Shown here in pieces: positions 60,874 to 64,000 of a DNA stretch of 64,000 bases (positions are counted from its first letter, which is position 1; each line of letters starts with the position of its first letter). The stretch covers positions 19,779,501-19,843,500 of the forward strand of contig BSBN01000888.1 of assembly GCA_027924645.1 (NCBI GenBank). The letters are read 5' to 3'. This DNA is from Cunninghamia lanceolata. Lineage: Eukaryota; Streptophyta; Pinopsida; Cupressales; Cupressaceae. The notes under the pieces are model-generated. The model was given only the letters and a program-made list of their open reading frames with translations. It was not told the origin of the DNA and made no database searches. The translations under genes were made by a program, and so were the position numbers.

Positions 60874-61050
60874 CCAAGTTGGAGGCACTCCATCATCCAC
60901 AGGTCAAGTTGAAGGAATACAATCATTATCTTCTCAAATTGGAGACACTCCATCTTTCATAGGTGAAGTAGAAGGTACATCTTCATTTTCTTCTCAAGTT
61001 GGTGGCATGCCATTATTCACACGTCAAGTTGAAGGTACATCTTTTTTATC
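60874..61050 (+). repeat. 60-bp coding repeat, three copies
   Basis: Three tandem 60-bp units encoding Q(V/I)G(G/D)(T/M)P...(Q/E)VEG...SS, in frame within the 5' part of the transposase-like gene. Differences are mostly single substitutions and the frame is kept. Confidence 0.85.
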
Positions 61051-63279
61051 TTTTTCATCTCCAATTGAAGGTATATCATCTATCCCATCTCTTGAAGTAC
61101 ATATTGAAGAAATTCCTAATGTTGAGTCAACTTTACTAATTAAAACACCTCCTAGAATTTTGCATAGGAAGGCTAAGTTTCTAATCAATATTGATGAGAA
61201 TGTATTGAAGCCCATGTAGGATAAGGTTCCCATGCACACTTGCCAAAGCTATACAAATAAGATATGAAAATTATTCTTTGAGAATTTAAATGAATCTAGA
61301 AGATGTCAACTATTTATTGAATTGATGAGAAATCTAAAATTTAGGCCCACTATGAAGATTCTTGGCCTAAGAACATCGAATGCCTCAAGTGAAAAATCAA
61401 TTGTCAAGAATCTAATGAGTGCATATGAGAGTGTGGGTTCCACCTCACTCACCAAGGGTAGTAATGTCATATGATGTGTCATTACATTGACAATAGTAAG
61501 CCAACAAACAAAGAAAGCTCACCTCATTAGAAAGACAAGTCAAGCATTGAAAATAAGTAGAATTTAACTCTAATGAGAGCGATTGGAAGATGTGAAAGAG
61601 TTGAGGACCCAAATACTAATGAATTGTGGGCATTCTTTGGGAGACTCCCACTGAAAGACAAATTTGTTGAAGTTTGAGATCACTAATTGAAGACTTTTGG
61701 AAGAATTACACAAGGGTATCTCCAAATCAAAGGGATGTGGTAAGAAGGATAATCAGTAGTCAAACTATGAGCTACATCCAAAACATTTTTTTGATATGAC
61801 TCAAACACATTTTTTTGGTAAATTTCTCAAGATGTATCCTCAAATTAAAATTTCTCAAAGATATTTTGAAATTCTAAAACCTTTCTATGTCAAAATAAAT
61901 CACACATGCCATACTTTTTGTTGTAGATTAAATATTGAATTTTCTAACCATTTTAATGTTTATTGGTCTATATATTTAGATTTGCATACTAATAATGTTT
62001 TGGAGGATTGTGGCATACGTGCCCCACCAACTACTTCAAGAGACTTTATATCAATAATTTTATGTGAAAGAGAGGAAAGTCAAATATTCTACATGAATTT
62101 GTGCTTGGATGGCACATGTCAACATTGCGGTGGCTTGCAATGTATGCCAATATGTGAACATATGGAGAGCACACATGTAGTTGGAAATGAACTAGTAGAG
62201 TTTAGCAAGTATAACACAGTGGCCTACAATACAAAAGATGTTAAAGAAGTAAAGAGGTTGGAATTGGTTATTCAAAAGAATCCAATATATCAGTTTATGT
62301 CTGCATTTTGTGATAGTATAGTGTATGAGTATGCAAGGCATACCCATAGAGCTCGATGGTTAGACTTGCATTGTCCAATTTTTGTAAGGACACATTTCCA
62401 CTTGATAACATTGATTCAGTCATAAACTTTGTAGAGAACTACAGTCAATAGCCACAGTGTGAGGTGCAATCACAATATTACAACTCGACACAGGTTTCTA
62501 TATTTGTGCACATCACATTAATGCATGTGAATGATAGTACAAAGGATGACAGAAAGATCATAAGAGAGTATCATTTTTATAATAGTGATGATCACATGCA
62601 TTCTAAGGTGTTCGTGCAAGGTTTCTTTTAGGTGTTCTATGATGATTTGGCTAGAAGGGGCATATTGTTCAGTCAACATATCATATGGTTGGATAACTAT
62701 GTGTCACAATTCAAGAACTCACAAAATTTCTATTGGTTGAGTAGGAGGCATAATATTATAGGTGTTCAACATATGTGGAACTTTTGTGAGGCTAGGCATG
62801 GAAAGGGGGAGCATGATAGTGCAGGAGCATGTATCAAAAGAGCCATAACATGAGAAGTGTTAAAGTATAAAGACAATGTAAAGTTGATAGATGCAAAATT
62901 AATTGTCAAGTGGTGTAATGCTTTAATGGGTCTAGGTATTCAAGGTAAGTCTTCAGTTCGTAGATTTTTTTTTTGTTGATAGATGATACTAACATTGCAC
63001 CATATGAGGACTATTGTATACTAACAAAATCAAGTGAGCTACACTCTTTTAGAAGCTTAATTGTAGGTTCATGGAGTATTCATATGTGGAAGATGGCATG
63101 CTTTTGTTCTTCATGTACAATTCAATCTTGGATTGAGTGCGAGTCAAAGGAGTGGGTTGACGAATCATGGTTAAGTTATCTTAGCCCACTTGACATGTAT
63201 TAATCTCTGATGGCATTAGAACTGATAGAAATGTAATCATCAATTGACTTTGACCACATATCAGATCTAGTTCAAACAG

Positions 63280-63387
63280 GTAATATATCTACTTGCATAG
63301 TTTTTAAAATTCCTAACATTATCTTACTTTGTAGTGTTTTTGTAATGTTGACTAATTTCATCTAATTTGTTGCACATATCAATGTAG
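63280..63387 (+). other. Probable intron in the transposase-like gene
   Basis: 108 bp, GTAATA...TGTAG, AT-rich. Splicing ACA-G to GG-CAT gives a continuous frame SDLVQTG-HVYAIIQDKDN, and neither flank reads on openly into the intron. Confidence 0.6.
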
Positions 63388-63872
63388 GGCATGTTTATGC
63401 AATTATTCAAGATAAAGATAACAAAGAGGGAACAGATTATTACTTATGTCACTGTGTTGAGGCCAAAAAGAAATTGAAGGCCCTAGTTACAAATGGAGAA
63501 AACATCAAATACCCTACAAGCTCAGTGGTTGTTATTGGAACATGGCTTAGAAGGTAGCCACATAAGAGTGTTAATGTTTGGCTATTTCAAGACTTTGACA
63601 CGCATCAGAAGATTCTTCATTACTCGAACCTTGTCACGGTAACCAATGTTTATTTGATATAATTTTCTGGTAAACCTTTGAACAAGACCTTGTGGAAGTT
63701 GTGTAAGTCTGACCATGAGGCAATACTTGACACAATAAAGAGTAGAGAAGACCCGGATGATTTGTTGGATATATTTGTAAGTATGCATAAAACCTTCCTA
63801 GATGGTTACTTGTACTTTGTTTTGTATATAAACAATAGTATGAATTGCTTCCGTCTAGTTTACATCTGGTAG

Positions 63873-64000
63873 GTTTGCTTCTCTTACAATTATCCTTGCA
63901 GCTTCTTGAACAATCCTATTCTTTCTTTCAACCACTCCATTCTACTGATGATTCCTATTTTTTGACCGAGGTATGAGACAATAACATGAAAATCTCATAA
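63873..64000 (-). pseudogene. Copia integrase fragment at right edge
   Basis: Minus-strand translation gives the copia integrase segment NGVVERKNRIVQEAARIIVR preceded by SKNRNHQ and an in-frame TAG where the family has the second Gln of QQNG. The fragment begins at about 63873 and runs off the window. Its relation to element B is only at superfamily level. Confidence 0.8.

Larger units (their letters stand above)
60857..63872 (+). pseudogene. Decayed DDE-transposase-like gene
   Basis: Plus-strand coding remnants in order: a 20-residue repeat region (60874-61050), a helical segment (61259-61795, several breaks), the block TQTHFFGKFLKMYPQIKISQ ... TCHTFCCRLNIEF, a Cys-rich stretch (CLDGTCQHCGGLQC), and then the best-conserved block IIWLDNYVSQFKNSQNFYWL ... 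WNFCEARHGKGEHDSAGACI (62690-62840). After a probable intron come YYLCHCVEAKKKLKALV, GTWLRR and VNVWLFQDFD. The D-x-QFKN and HGKGEHD blocks recall DDE-type catalytic blocks of uncharacterised transposase-like proteins in plants and animals; I cannot name the superfamily. Multiple stops (for example TAG at about 63556) and frameshifts. It could also be a domesticated gene that has since died. Confidence 0.55.

Overview
This is plant nuclear DNA made almost entirely of old, nested transposable elements; I found no intact host gene, rRNA, tRNA or CRISPR. Evidence for a plant: Ty1/copia and Ty3/gypsy elements with plant-type tRNA-iMet primer sites, an L1-type LINE with a C-terminal RNase H domain, and TTTAGGG (Arabidopsis-type) telomere-like tracts. 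Deep layering, strong decay and long interstitial telomere-like tracts would fit a large, slowly purged genome such as a gymnosperm. That species guess is inference only.

Layout. (1) 406-20519: a three-level nest on the minus strand. Element A (SIRE-like copia remnant, gag only) contains copia element B (3516-15643, target duplication CCCTT). B's protease/integrase junction is split by element C (7964-13099, duplication TATAG). C has two 1.44 kb LTRs and one continuous gag-zinc knuckle-protease frame but no RT, RNase H or integrase. A's right LTR also carries a 971-bp terminal-inverted-repeat element with TAA duplications. (2) 20520-26340: non-coding DNA with a possible gypsy LTR/polypurine tract and a 28-bp minisatellite. 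(3) 26340-33047: a Tat/Ogre-like gypsy remnant on the minus strand (RT end, RNase H, integrase) followed downstream by a roughly 1,100-codon unrecognised reading frame. (4) 33048-38552: a 5'-truncated plus-strand LINE with an extra 214-codon frame after RNase H. (5) 38840-42512: pyrimidine minisatellites, GA tracts and degenerate TTTAGGG arrays. (6) 45435-59379: non-autonomous gypsy-like element D (duplication GTTTC), split by element E of the same family in opposite orientation (48733-55483, duplication CCTTC). D's leader also holds a solo LTR (47705-48484, duplication GATTT) related to element C's LTR. (7) 60857-63872: a decayed DDE-transposase-like gene with a probable intron. (8) 63873-64000: the edge of another copia integrase.

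How the parts relate. C, D and E look like parasites of autonomous elements. They keep LTRs, primer site, polypurine tract and a gag/protease-type frame, and would need RT and integrase from elsewhere. Across unrelated elements most in-frame stops are TAG at positions where the family has Gln (CAG) or Trp. That is the expected footprint of deamination at methylated CHG sites during long silencing. LTR comparisons by eye give a consistent order: C is youngest (about 2% LTR divergence), then B (about 6%), while D is older.

The strongest candidates for something undescribed are the D/E family with its shared acidic-tailed protein, the large frame downstream of the gypsy integrase, and the third frame of the LINE.
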